A stretch of 64,000 nt of DNA, from assembly GCA_000961745.1 (NCBI GenBank), contig LAEA01000096.1, positions 1 through 64,000 on the forward strand, written 5' to 3'. Positions 26,118 through 35,208 of the stretch are shown piece by piece. The position numbers and the translations under genes are program-made. Numbering within the stretch: the stretch's first letter is position 1; every line of letters starts with the position of its first letter. Under the pieces are notes generated by a model. It did not search any database. It was not told where the DNA came from and was given only the letters and a program-made list of their open reading frames with translations. This stretch comes from Rhodospirillaceae bacterium BRH_c57 (GTDB lineage: Bacteria > Pseudomonadota > Alphaproteobacteria > Rhodospirillales > Rhodospirillaceae).

Positions 26118-27362
26118 ATGAAAATTGTTGTCTTCAATGCAAGGTTTAGCGCCAACGTTGGTGACGGCCTGATCGCCGAGTGCCTGCAACGGCAGTTGGA
26201 ACTTACGCCCGGCGTCGATGGTGTGAAAACCCTGGATCTGGGCGGCAAGGAAACGGGCTCCCTGCGGGCGGACAGGCGTCTGGCGTCGCAGGCATTCATG
26301 ACCGCAACCAAGTTGCCCCACTGGGTTGGCAGGCCACTTGCGCTAGCGATGAACATCTATGCCACAGCCCACTTGGTGCGGCGCTGGACCGCCGCCCTGA
26401 AGGATGCTGATGCGGTGCTCATCGGCGGCGGCCAGTTGCTTGTCGATGTTGGGTATTATTTTCCCGTCCGTCTCGCCATGGTGCTGTTTCTCTCCAAACA
26501 GAAAGGGCTGCCGGTGGCGTTGCACGCGCTTGGCATGTCGCCGATGTCCTGGGGTGCGCGGATCCTGCTCAGATCCGCACTGCGCGCGGTCGATCTGCGC
26601 AGCGCGACATTCCGTGACGCCACCTCTCGTAATCTTTTCAACCAGATGATGCGAGGCGGGTATGCCACCCTGACCCCTGATCCCGCGTTGATGACGGAAC
26701 GCCACGTGAAGCCGGCCGCAGCGCCTCTGATCGCGGCACGGTCGGCCGGTCCAGGGCGGCGGGTTGTCGGCCTGGGCATCATCGAGCCCGCCAAGGTGAA
26801 CGAGAAACTCTCCGACGACCCTGCGGTGCCCTCCCTGACGGGCGAAGTTTTCCTGGAGATTGCGCGATGCCTGACGGCGAAGTACGAACTCCATGTCTTC
26901 TGCAATGGGCTCTATGAGGACGCCGCCGTGCTCAGCCGCCTCCAGCCTGCTCTGGTCGCCGCGGGCGCGCATGTCCATGATCCACCGTCCTCACCTGCGG
27001 ACCTCGTGGCGATCATCGCAACGTGTGACTGCGTCGTAGCGCACCGACTTCATGCGGCAATCGCCGCTTACAGCCTCAAAAAGCCCGTTGTTGCTCTTCA
27101 ATGGTGCCCGAAGGTGGAAAGCTTCTGCGGCTCCGCTGAACGTGGGGTGAGCTTTTTGCGAGCTTCAGATCTCAGTGGCCCTGCGGTGTCCGCAGCGGTC
27201 GAGCGGGCGCTTGCCGACGAGGTAGACCCGCAGGCGCTGGAACGCCAGATCGATCTTGCAGCGCAAGGGATTGAGGATGTCGTCCGTATGGTGAGCCGAG
27301 AGGGCCATGCAACGGCAGAACAATTCCAGGCGCACCTGGATTCATCCAGAACACAGAGGTGA
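26118..27362 (+). CDS. Polysaccharide pyruvyl transferase family protein
   Basis: MKIVVFNARFSANVGDGLIAECLQRQL; DAVLIGGGQLLVD; VVAHRLHAAIAAYSLKKPVVALQW. Confidence 0.85.
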   Translation: MKIVVFNARFSANVGDGLIAECLQRQLELTPGVDGVKTLDLGGKETGSLRADRRLASQAFMTATKLPHWVGRPLALAMNIYATAHLVRRWTAALKDADAVLIGGGQLLVDVGYYFPVRLAMVLFLSKQKGLPVALHALGMSPMSWGARILLRSALRAVDLRSATFRDATSRNLFNQMMRGGYATLTPDPALMTERHVKPAAAPLIAARSAGPGRRVVGLGIIEPAKVNEKLSDDPAVPSLTGEVFLEIARCLTAKYELHVFCNGLYEDAAVLSRLQPALVAAGAHVHDPPSSPADLVAIIATCDCVVAHRLHAAIAAYSLKKPVVALQWCPKVESFCGSAERGVSFLRASDLSGPAVSAAVERALADEVDPQALERQIDLAAQGIEDVVRMVSREGHATAEQFQAHLDSSRTQR

Positions 27363-27365
27363 CAC

Positions 27366-28523
27366 ATACCAAACGCGGTCTTTCTTTCATACCACGCCTA
27401 TGAGTCCCGCCGCCGCGCAGGATTTCATTGGCTGGCAGATGCCCACGTGCGAGCGGGGTGGAAGATACATTTTGTCACTGTTGGGCTGAGCCTTATATCC
27501 AGACTGAAAAATGACTTTAGGTTTAGGCTTGCACAGCAGCGCGGATTTAATCAGCCCATTCAGGTCGATAACAACCTGCACGTCTACTACTGGATGCAGG
27601 CATTTTGTCCGCATAACCTAAAATTAAAATGGCTGAACGATCTATCTTCAGGTCTTTTCCGGATGTACTCGGCCCTCCCCGTCACTGGTCTTCACGAAAT
27701 TTTGAAATCCTCTGATCGGATATTCATCGAAAGTTGCCCCGCACTTGCGTTTGTGCCGCGCATCCGGCATCTCGCACCACAGGCGTCCCTCATCTATCGG
27801 ATGTCCGATGACCTTAGCGTCATGGGTGCCCATCCTGTCATGGCACACTTCGAGCGCGCCGCCATTCCCTGGTTTGACATGATTAGCGTTCCAAGCCCAA
27901 TGATGCGCTTTCGCTTTCCCAATAATTCGCCAGTGTTCGTGCACCTGCATGGACTTGAAAAGGCAATGCTCGACGTCCGCCACCCCGATCCCTACCCTAA
28001 CAATGGGAGGCGTAGAGTGGTGGCAATGGGCGCTACACTGTTTGACGAAGTGACTTTTTTGGCCTTCGCCGAGGCCTGTCCGGATGCTGATTTCCATATG
28101 TTTGGCGCGGTTCCACCGCTTCCTGCTCGGCCCAATATCTTTTTCCATGGCGAATTGGCATTCAAGGACCTGCTTCCGTTCATCCAGCATGCAGATGTTG
28201 GATTCGCACCTTATAAACTAACACAAGGATGCGAGTACCTTGCTCACACCAGCAACAAGATTATGCAGTTCACGTGGATGCGCCTGCCGATTTTGGTTCC
28301 GTGCTCCGTCCCGGCAGAGGGAAATAATATAATTTTATATGAATTGGATAATTATACTAATTATCCGTCAAATATGGCGCAAGCCTTGGCGATAGATAAA
28401 ACAGAAATTGATGTTAGTTATATTAAGAGCTGGGATGAAATGCTGTCGCTGCTTGAGAAAGATCTAAAACTGGTAGAAGACGGAACATGGCAATTCAATT
28501 ATCCCGGCACTGGGGTCCGGTAA
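27366..28523 (+). CDS. GumK-like glycosyltransferase, apparent ATA start codon
   Basis: Coding similarity begins IPNAVFLSYHAYESRRRAGFHWLADAHVRAG, upstream of the first ATG in frame; SD AGAGGTG about 5 nt before ATA at 27366. Confidence 0.7.
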   Translation: MPNAVFLSYHAYESRRRAGFHWLADAHVRAGWKIHFVTVGLSLISRLKNDFRFRLAQQRGFNQPIQVDNNLHVYYWMQAFCPHNLKLKWLNDLSSGLFRMYSALPVTGLHEILKSSDRIFIESCPALAFVPRIRHLAPQASLIYRMSDDLSVMGAHPVMAHFERAAIPWFDMISVPSPMMRFRFPNNSPVFVHLHGLEKAMLDVRHPDPYPNNGRRRVVAMGATLFDEVTFLAFAEACPDADFHMFGAVPPLPARPNIFFHGELAFKDLLPFIQHADVGFAPYKLTQGCEYLAHTSNKIMQFTWMRLPILVPCSVPAEGNNIILYELDNYTNYPSNMAQALAIDKTEIDVSYIKSWDEMLSLLEKDLKLVEDGTWQFNYPGTGVR

Positions 28524-28589
28524 TGTTTGCGATGAAGCGGCTGCACGGAACAGCTGCTGCGGGGATGTCCCGAGCCCTGTTGAAATATG

Positions 28590-28790
28590 CTCGGCAGGCA
28601 TGGCTGGTTGAGCAGGCTCTGCGACGGCGGCCTGCTGTTTAAGAGTGGGGTTGATGGCATGCTTGCGTTGGTGTGCCAGCAGCGCGGCGAGCAGGGTTGG
28701 TAACTGCTTGTAGGCCTTCAAACAGCGGAAGCCCTTGGCGGCCTCCAGCATGGCGGCGCTGATCCAGCGCAGTGCCATGGATGCCTTCAG
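28590..28790 (-). pseudogene. Transposase C-terminal remnant (IS256-like, tentative), truncated by the adjacent IS3 element
   Basis: ALRWISAAMLEAAKGFRCLKAYKQLPTLLAALLAHQRKHAI. Confidence 0.5.
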
Positions 28791-28854
28791 AGGTGGCCCC
28801 CGAAAACCGGACAGGATGTTAAGCTGGTCCCGCCTGGAAGAAGGACCTGTTTTG

Positions 28855-29142
28855 ATGGGGAAAGTGACGAGGAAGCGCTACTCGGCTGAGTTCAAGGCCA
28901 AGGTGGCGCTGGAGGCGATCAAGGGGGAGCAGACGGTGGCCGAACTGGCTGCCCGGCATGGCATCCACCAGACGATGATTGCGACGTGGAAACGCCAAGC
29001 CATTGAGGGGATGGCCGCGACGTTCTCGGGCAAGGCGGAGGCCGCCAAGGACGCCGGTGCGGCCGAGGTCGAGAAGCTGCACGCCAAGATCGGTCAGTTG
29101 GTGGTGGAGCGGGATTTTTTGTCCAAAGCCTTCGGTCGATGA
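28855..29142 (+). CDS. IS3-family transposase OrfA
   Basis: RKRYSAEFKAKVALEAIKGEQTVAELAARHGIHQTMIATWKRQA. Confidence 0.93.
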   Translation: MGKVTRKRYSAEFKAKVALEAIKGEQTVAELAARHGIHQTMIATWKRQAIEGMAATFSGKAEAAKDAGAAEVEKLHAKIGQLVVERDFLSKAFGR

Positions 29143-30032
29143 GCATCGAGCGGAGGCGGCAGATGATTGACCCCGACCATTCCGGCCTGTCCATCGTCCA
29201 GCAATGCGCCCTGGTGTCGATCAACCGGTCGGCCTTCTACTACCGGCCGACCGGGGAGAGTCCGTTGAACCTGACGCTGATGCGTCTGATCGACGAGGCG
29301 TTCCTGGAGTGCCCGTTCTATGGCGCCCGACAGATGGGCCGCCACCTACGGCGCCAGGGCTACACGGTGGGCCGTAAACGCGTCTCGCGGCTGATGGCCA
29401 AGATGGGCCTAGCGCCGATCTACCAAAAGCCCAGGACCAGCACGCCCCACCCTCAGCATCCAGTCTGCAAGTACCTGCTGCGCGACCAGGAGATCACCCG
29501 GCCCAATCAGGTCTGGTGCGCCGACATCACCTATATCCCGATGCGGCGGGGCTTTCTGTACTTGGTGGCGGTCATGGATTGGGCCACCAGGAAGGTGCTG
29601 TCGTGGCGGGTCTCCAATACCATGGAGGCTGACTTCTGCATTGAGGCGCTGGAGGAGGCCCTGGCGGCCTTCGGGACCCCGGAGATCTTCAATACAGACC
29701 AAGGCAGCCAGTTTACCAGCCCCCGCTTCACGGACGTCCTTCGGGAGGCCGGCGTACGCATCAGCATGGACGGGCGAGGCCGCTGGATGGACAACGTCTT
29801 CATCGAGCGGCTGTGGCGGTCCCTGAAATACGAATGCGTCTACCTTCACGCCTTTGAAACCGGCTCCGAATTGCGGGCCGGACTGGACCGCTGGATCCAC
29901 TACTACAACGCCCGGCGGCCCCACTCGGCCCTGACTGGACAGACGCCCGACGAGGCGTATCATCAAATCGCGCCGACACCGTCTCCGGGGCATGCCCCGG
30001 AGACGGTGTCGATCACCGCACTGGCGGCATGA
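29139..30032 (+). CDS. IS3-family transposase OrfB (DDE integrase core)
   Basis: QVWCADITYIPMRRGFLYLVAVMDWATRKVLSW; NTDQGSQFTSPRF; DNVFIERLWRSLKYECVYL. Confidence 0.95.
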   Translation: MSIERRRQMIDPDHSGLSIVQQCALVSINRSAFYYRPTGESPLNLTLMRLIDEAFLECPFYGARQMGRHLRRQGYTVGRKRVSRLMAKMGLAPIYQKPRTSTPHPQHPVCKYLLRDQEITRPNQVWCADITYIPMRRGFLYLVAVMDWATRKVLSWRVSNTMEADFCIEALEEALAAFGTPEIFNTDQGSQFTSPRFTDVLREAGVRISMDGRGRWMDNVFIERLWRSLKYECVYLHAFETGSELRAGLDRWIHYYNARRPHSALTGQTPDEAYHQIAPTPSPGHAPETVSITALAA

Positions 30033-30128
30033 CCATGACCTTGGGACTAGCTTAATTTAGCCGCCAAACTGTCCGAACAAACGGGGCCACCTCTCTTCTG
30101 CCAGCGCTTCACGTTGCGGCAGACCTAG

Positions 30129-30974
30129 GCCGTAGACTCATAAGCTCTGACACCAGATCCGCGCTGCCACGAGCTTTACGGCGGCGAGGTAGTTCTCTGG
30201 GCGCTTGTCATGGCGCGTTGCGAGACCTCGGAACTGTTTGATGCGATTGAAGAACCTCTCCACCAGGTTCCTCTGCCGATAGACCCAGGGCGAAAAGGCG
30301 AAGGTTCCCCTTCGGTTGGCCTTCGGCGGGATGTTGGCCCAAGCCTTCCGCTCGGCGGCCTTGGCGCGGATGGCATTGCTGTCATAGCCTTTGTCGGCCA
30401 GCAGAATGTCGCCTTCACCGAGGCCGTCGATCAATGCATCGGCCTCGGTGCAGTCGGCGACCTGACCGCCGGTCAGGCGGAGGGTGACGGGCCGCCCTTC
30501 GGTGTCAACGAGGGCGTGGATTTTGCTCGTAAGCCCGCCGCGGGAACGTCCCATGCCGCCATCGTCTCCATCCCCCTTTTTCCCGTGGCCGCGTGCTGGT
30601 GGACGCGGACACAGGTGGAGTCGATCATAACGATGTCTCCATCGTAAGCCTCTGAAACCGCCTCAAGAAGTCGGTCCCACACACCGGCTTTCCGCCAACG
30701 GACGAAGCGGTTGTAGCAGGTGGTCGAGGGGCCGTAGCGGTCCGGGATTTCAGCCCAGGGCGAGCCTGTCCGGAAGCGCCAAAGAATGCCGTTCAGCACC
30801 CGGCGATCATCGACGCGAGGAACCCCGCGCGGCTTGTTGGGCAATAGCGGCGCAAGGATTGACCATTCGTGGTCGGTGAGTTCGTAGCGGCGGCGCGTCA
30901 TTCAAGGCTCCCTCATTCGGAAGCTTTGAATCACGATGACCGCGAAACGCCAAGCCAGTTTATGAGTTTACGCC
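30129..30974 (-). mobile_element. IS5-family (IS427-group-like) insertion sequence, 846 bp, flanked by CTAG
   Basis: IRs GCCGTAGACTCATAA / GGCGTAAACTCATAA; CTAG at 30125-30128 and 30975-30978; two overlapping transposase ORFs with A5G5 slippery tract. Confidence 0.9.
30138..30901 (-). CDS. IS5-family transposase, two ORFs probably joined by -1 frameshift
   Basis: MTRRRYELTDHEWSILAPLLP...DIVMIDSTCVRVHQHA / GRSRGGLTSKIHALVD...ILLADKGYDSNAIR...RNLVERFFNRIKQFRGLATRHDK. Confidence 0.92.
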
Positions 30975-30989
30975 CTAGGTCGGGCGGTG

Positions 30990-31457
30990 TCAGTCCTCGT
31001 AATACCCTCGTTCGGCAGCGGGATGACAGGCTACGCAGTTGGACTTGGTAACCACGTCGGGACGCTTCCACACGCTGTCGGAAAAACGGTGCTCCCGCAG
31101 GAATTCGTGGGTTTCGGTGATACGCTGCGGGGCGGCATTGGCAGCAATACGCCGTGTGAAGTCCCGGCCGACACCCCGGCCGATGACATCGCCGGCATTG
31201 GTTTCCAGGTAAGCCCTGATATGGGCCACCGTGTCCTCGGGCAGGGTGGCGTTGTCGCCGAAGTGATCCCGCAAGCTGCCCATCATCACCCGCCAGGACC
31301 GGGCAGGCAGGAAGGCGGGCTGGAATGCCATGTGGCAGTCGCCGCACTCCTTCTTGACGACTGCATCGGTGACCGGAGGCGCCCAGTCGTCATCGGCCCG
31401 CGCCGGGGCAGCGAGCAGAAGGGGAACCGCCAGGGCGGAAATCAAAAGACGGCGCAT
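30990..31457 (-). CDS. Diheme cytochrome c
   Basis: KKECGDCHMAFQP; SNCVACHPAAERG; signal peptide. Confidence 0.9.
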   Translation of the reverse strand: MRRLLISALAVPLLLAAPARADDDWAPPVTDAVVKKECGDCHMAFQPAFLPARSWRVMMGSLRDHFGDNATLPEDTVAHIRAYLETNAGDVIGRGVGRDFTRRIAANAAPQRITETHEFLREHRFSDSVWKRPDVVTKSNCVACHPAAERGYYED

Positions 31458-31458
31458 G

Positions 31459-31875
31459 TCATTGCCCCTTCATGAAGGTGATGTAATCACCCTTTTCCTG
31501 CGCCGTGCAGGCCCGGCCAAGCACGCTTTCGCAGTCGCGATTGAACTGCTTTTCAACATCAACGTAATCCGTGAAACGTTTTACGTTGACAGAAACGGCA
31601 ACCGGTTCAATGACCCGGCCGGTCTTGGCATTGCGGCCGGATTGGCGGGGGTTGTCCGTATGGCAGGCCGTGCACGACGGGGTGCGCTCGTCACCGCCGG
31701 CCCAACGGGTGCGGAACAGGGTTTCGCCACGCTCCGCGGTAAACCCGGCAAAAGCCGGATCGGTTGCCTTGGCCTCGGCCGCATAGGTCTCCAAGAGGGT
31801 CTCGCGCTCCGGATTGGCCGCAGCGCCGGTGGAGGCCAGCGCCACGATGAGAAAGAAGGGGAATGCGCGTTTCAT
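31459..31875 (-). CDS. DUF1924 / SHP-like c-type cytochrome
   Basis: GETLFRTRW...PSCTACHTDNPRQSGRNAKTGRVIEPVAVSVNVKRFTDYVDVEKQFNRDC...GDYITFMKG. Confidence 0.87.
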   Translation of the reverse strand: MKRAFPFFLIVALASTGAAANPERETLLETYAAEAKATDPAFAGFTAERGETLFRTRWAGGDERTPSCTACHTDNPRQSGRNAKTGRVIEPVAVSVNVKRFTDYVDVEKQFNRDCESVLGRACTAQEKGDYITFMKGQ

Positions 31876-31913
31876 GTGTCTGCCTCGTTCGTTAGGCCAT
31901 TAACCTGCTACCT

Positions 31914-32426
31914 TCACTTCGCCAATCGGTCAGCCTTGATCCTCGGCCACAGGGCGTTGCCCAAGCGATCGAGCAGGCGGCGTCCGCCGTAGACAAAGGC
32001 GACGAAGGCGATATGCCCGAAGATGACCCACAGGGAGGCCTCGGCCACCGCTTCGTGAGGGTCTTCAAGCCATGTCAGCAGGCCGTCGGACAGGGCACCG
32101 GAGGCGGCGGCCACGCCGACCATGCCGAGGAGGATGGCGCCGATCCAGGCGAACAGGGGATTGCGGCCCTTGGCCCCGCTCAACCCGGCGCGCACGGCGG
32201 CGATGCTTGGCCGGGGCAGACGCAAGGGACTGCCCGCCGGCGCCGCCAGCCCGACAACCAAACGCAGGACGATGGCCGCCAGCACCACGTAGCCCGAGAA
32301 CTGGTGCATGGCATAAGTGTCCTCGTCGCCGGTGAGGTAGGCGACCAGGTACCCCCCGGCGAGGGCGGCGTGCCACAGCCGGAGAAACGACAGTTCCAGC
32401 CGCTTGGGCTTGCGGGCCTCAGTCAT
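31914..32426 (-). CDS. Cytochrome b561-type membrane protein
   Basis: LRLWHAALAGGYLVAYLTGDE...MHQFSGYVVLAAIVLRLVVG...LEDPHEAVAEASLWVIFGHIAFV. Confidence 0.88.
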   Translation of the reverse strand: MTEARKPKRLELSFLRLWHAALAGGYLVAYLTGDEDTYAMHQFSGYVVLAAIVLRLVVGLAAPAGSPLRLPRPSIAAVRAGLSGAKGRNPLFAWIGAILLGMVGVAAASGALSDGLLTWLEDPHEAVAEASLWVIFGHIAFVAFVYGGRRLLDRLGNALWPRIKADRLAK

Positions 32427-32559
32427 GGTCCCGCTCCTTGGCATGGTCCCGCTCCTCGGCATGGTCTCCCCGCAGGTCAGGACCGGCCCCCGCCGTGGTG
32501 GCGTAGAGGGCCGAGGCTCCGGCAATCAGGACTGCGGCAACCAGTCCCTGGAGGATCAT
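32419..32559 (-). CDS. Small membrane/secreted protein with D/H/E-rich tail (not in ORF track)
   Basis: Manual translation MILQGLVAAVLIAGASALYATTAGAGPDLRGDHAEERDHAKERDHD*; overlaps the b561 start. Confidence 0.5.
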   Translation of the reverse strand: MILQGLVAAVLIAGASALYATTAGAGPDLRGDHAEERDHAKERDHD

Positions 32560-32684
32560 CTTTCGCAGCATGGCGCGGCCTTTCCCTGTATTCGGTCCTT
32601 GTGCTCAGTTCCTATGCTACCGAAGGGGGCATGAACCGGACCTGACGCATCCGTTCATGTACGGTTTAAGGAGGTGGGCCTAGG

Positions 32685-32996
32685 ATGGGCGCCATGAAAC
32701 CGATCCTGATCGCTACTGCCGTCTTTCTCGCCACGGTGCTGCCCGCCGGGGCCGACGATGACCATGACCGCGTCCTTCAAGCCGTTCAGGCGGGCGAAGT
32801 CCTGTCCCTGCGCACCATTCTGGAAAAGGCCGAGGCGGCCTTCCCCGGCGACCTGCTTGAGGCCGAGCTGGAGGACGAGGACGGCCGCACCATCTATGAA
32901 ATCAAGCTGTTGACCCCCCAGGGGCGAGTGCTCAAGCTGGAATACGACGCACGGACCGGCGACCTTCTCAAATCCAAGGAAAGAGGTCACCGATGA
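32685..32996 (+). CDS. Secreted PepSY-domain protein
   Basis: Signal peptide; ILEKAEAAFPGDLLEAELEDEDGRTIYEIKLLTPQGRVLKLEYDARTGDLL. Confidence 0.88.
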   Translation: MGAMKPILIATAVFLATVLPAGADDDHDRVLQAVQAGEVLSLRTILEKAEAAFPGDLLEAELEDEDGRTIYEIKLLTPQGRVLKLEYDARTGDLLKSKERGHR

Positions 32997-33661
32997 GGAT
33001 CCTGGTGGTGGAGGACGAGCCAGCCCTGGCCTTCCGCCTGCAACAGGTTCTGGAAGGCGCGGGTTTCGTGGTCGATGTGGCCTATGACGGGGAAGAGGGC
33101 TGGCACCTGGGCGATACCGAGGCCTATGACGCCGTGGTCCTCGACCTCGGCCTACCCAAGATCGACGGGGTGAGCGTGTTGCAGCGCTGGCGGGCGGCCG
33201 GGCGGCTCATGCCGGTGCTGATCCTGACCGCGCGGTCACGCTGGTCGGAAAAGATGGCCGGGTTCAACGCCGGGGCCGACGACTACGTGACCAAGCCGTT
33301 CGAACTGGAGGAAGTGGTCTACCGCCTGCGCGCCCTCATCCGCCGCGCCACCGGCCACGCCCAACCGGACCTGAGCTGCGGACGGCTGCGCCTGGACACC
33401 CACGCGGGGCGGTTCACACTGGACGGCGTGCCGGTTCACTTGACCGCCCAGGAAAGCCGCATCCTGTCCTACCTGATGCATCACGCCGGGCGGACGGTCC
33501 CTCGCCTGGAAATCCTCGAACACGTCTATGACCGCCACTTCGACAGTGACTCCAACGTGTTGGAGGTTCTCATCGGGCGCATCCGCAAGAAGCTGGGCGG
33601 CCGGATGATCGAAACCGTGCGCGGCCAGGGCTATTGCCTGGGACCGGACGGCGCCCCATGA
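32993..33661 (+). CDS. OmpR-family response regulator
   Basis: MRILVVEDEPALAFRL...VVLDLGLPKIDG...winged-helix C-terminus. Confidence 0.95.
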   Translation: MRILVVEDEPALAFRLQQVLEGAGFVVDVAYDGEEGWHLGDTEAYDAVVLDLGLPKIDGVSVLQRWRAAGRLMPVLILTARSRWSEKMAGFNAGADDYVTKPFELEEVVYRLRALIRRATGHAQPDLSCGRLRLDTHAGRFTLDGVPVHLTAQESRILSYLMHHAGRTVPRLEILEHVYDRHFDSDSNVLEVLIGRIRKKLGGRMIETVRGQGYCLGPDGAP

Positions 33662-35019
33662 CGTTCCCGGCGAGGGGCGGGTCGCTGACCCGGCGGCTGG
33701 TGACGGCGGGCGTGGTCTGGCTGTGCCTGCTGCTGCTGGTCGGCGGGGTGGTGCTGCGGTCGGCTTTTCAAGAAACCGTGGAGCGCCAGTTCGGTAATCG
33801 GCTGGATGCTGTCCTGCGGGCCATGATCGCCGTGGCCGAGGTCGGCCCCGACGGCGCCGTGACCCTGGTCCGTCCCCTGGGCGATCCCCGCTTCGAGCAG
33901 GCCTATTCCGGCTGGTACTGGCAGATCGCCGAGCCGTCGGGCCGCCTTCTACGCTCGCGCTCGCTGTGGGACAGCACCTTGTCTGTTCATCCCAACACCG
34001 GAGCCGACCAGACCCACCGCCAGAGCGGCCCGCGCGGCGAGCCCCTGCTGGTGGTCGAGCGCGACGTGATCTTTTCCGACCCCATGGGCGCGGTGCATCT
34101 GATGATCGCCGGGGACGTCCGCGATGTGGATGCCGAGCTGCAACGCTTCGACATGCTTCTGGCCCTGTCCCTGGGTTTGCTGGTGGTAGGCATGGCGGCG
34201 GCCGTGGTGCTTCAGGTGGGCTATGGCCTGCGCCCGCTGCGCACCTTGCAGGCTGACCTGGACGCCGTGCGGGAGGGGCAGCGCAAGCGCCTGAGCGGAG
34301 CCTATCCGCGCGAGGTGGCGCCGCTGGCCACGGCCATGAACGCCGTGCTGGATCATGATGACGTGTTGATCGAACGCGCCCGCACCCATGTCGGCAACCT
34401 CGCCCACGGCCTGAAGACCCCTTTGGCCGTGCTACAGGCCGAAACCAGCGGGCAGGATGCCAATCCGGCCACTCTGCGCGCCCAGGTTCAGGCCATGACC
34501 CGGCTGGTCGAACATCATCTGGGCCGCGCGGCGGCGGTGGCCGGAGCGGGGCGGGCCTTGGGGCAAAGTGTGGACGTGGCCCGCACGGTGGCCGATTTGG
34601 CCGCCGCCCTGGAGCGCATCCACCGCGACCGGGGAATAACCCTGGAGCATCATGTGGAGGCCGGAACGGTATTCCGGGGCCAGCGCGAGGACCTGGAGGA
34701 AATCCTGGGCAACCTCATGGATAATGCCTGCAAATGGGCCCATGGCCGCGTTCGGGTTAGCGGCGGAATGCCCGGCGGCGCCCTGTTGCTGGCGGTCGAG
34801 GATGACGGCCCCGGCTTGTCCACCGAGGACGTGGCCGCCGCCGCCACGCGCGGTGGCCGCCTGGACGAGGCGGTGCCCGGCTGGGGCCTGGGATTGGCCA
34901 TCGCTACCGATCTGGCGGCCCTCAACGGGGCGGCTCTGGAGTTTGAGCGCTCGGACCTGGGCGGTCTGCGGGTGGTCCTGCGCCCGTCTCCAGGGGTGGA
35001 GAGCGTTTCCCGAGTTTAA
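33658..35019 (+). CDS. Sensor histidine kinase
   Basis: LAHGLKTPLAVLQAE; LMDNACKWAHGRV; DDGPGLS; GWGLGLAIATDLAALNG. Confidence 0.95.
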   Translation: MTFPARGGSLTRRLVTAGVVWLCLLLLVGGVVLRSAFQETVERQFGNRLDAVLRAMIAVAEVGPDGAVTLVRPLGDPRFEQAYSGWYWQIAEPSGRLLRSRSLWDSTLSVHPNTGADQTHRQSGPRGEPLLVVERDVIFSDPMGAVHLMIAGDVRDVDAELQRFDMLLALSLGLLVVGMAAAVVLQVGYGLRPLRTLQADLDAVREGQRKRLSGAYPREVAPLATAMNAVLDHDDVLIERARTHVGNLAHGLKTPLAVLQAETSGQDANPATLRAQVQAMTRLVEHHLGRAAAVAGAGRALGQSVDVARTVADLAAALERIHRDRGITLEHHVEAGTVFRGQREDLEEILGNLMDNACKWAHGRVRVSGGMPGGALLLAVEDDGPGLSTEDVAAAATRGGRLDEAVPGWGLGLAIATDLAALNGAALEFERSDLGGLRVVLRPSPGVESVSRV

Positions 35020-35050
35020 GGGGGCTTTCTTTTGATGTGAACGATGGCTT

Positions 35051-35176
35051 CCGCTTGCGCGGACGGGCACTTGCCCGAACCCATCTGGAGCGATGCTCCA
35101 GACCTCCTTGTTTTTATTAAAGAAAAAAGCGGGGTTTGGGGCCATTGGCCCCAAGTGGGCATGGGCGGCAGCCCAT
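35051..35176. repeat. Cluster of five short stem-loops between convergent genes
   Basis: CCGC-TTGC-GCGG; GGGC-ACTT-GCCC; CTGGAGC-GAT-GCTCCAG; TTGGGGCC-ATT-GGCCCCAA; ATGGGC-GGCA-GCCCAT. Confidence 0.75.
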
Positions 35177-35208
35177 CATTCTATGGTTCAAGTTAAAGAC
35201 AAACCCCT

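Larger units (their letters stand above)
28791..30092 (+). mobile_element. IS3-family insertion sequence
   Basis: orfA/orfB plus terminal inverted repeats AGGTGGCCCC(N)...CGGACAG at both ends. Confidence 0.9.
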
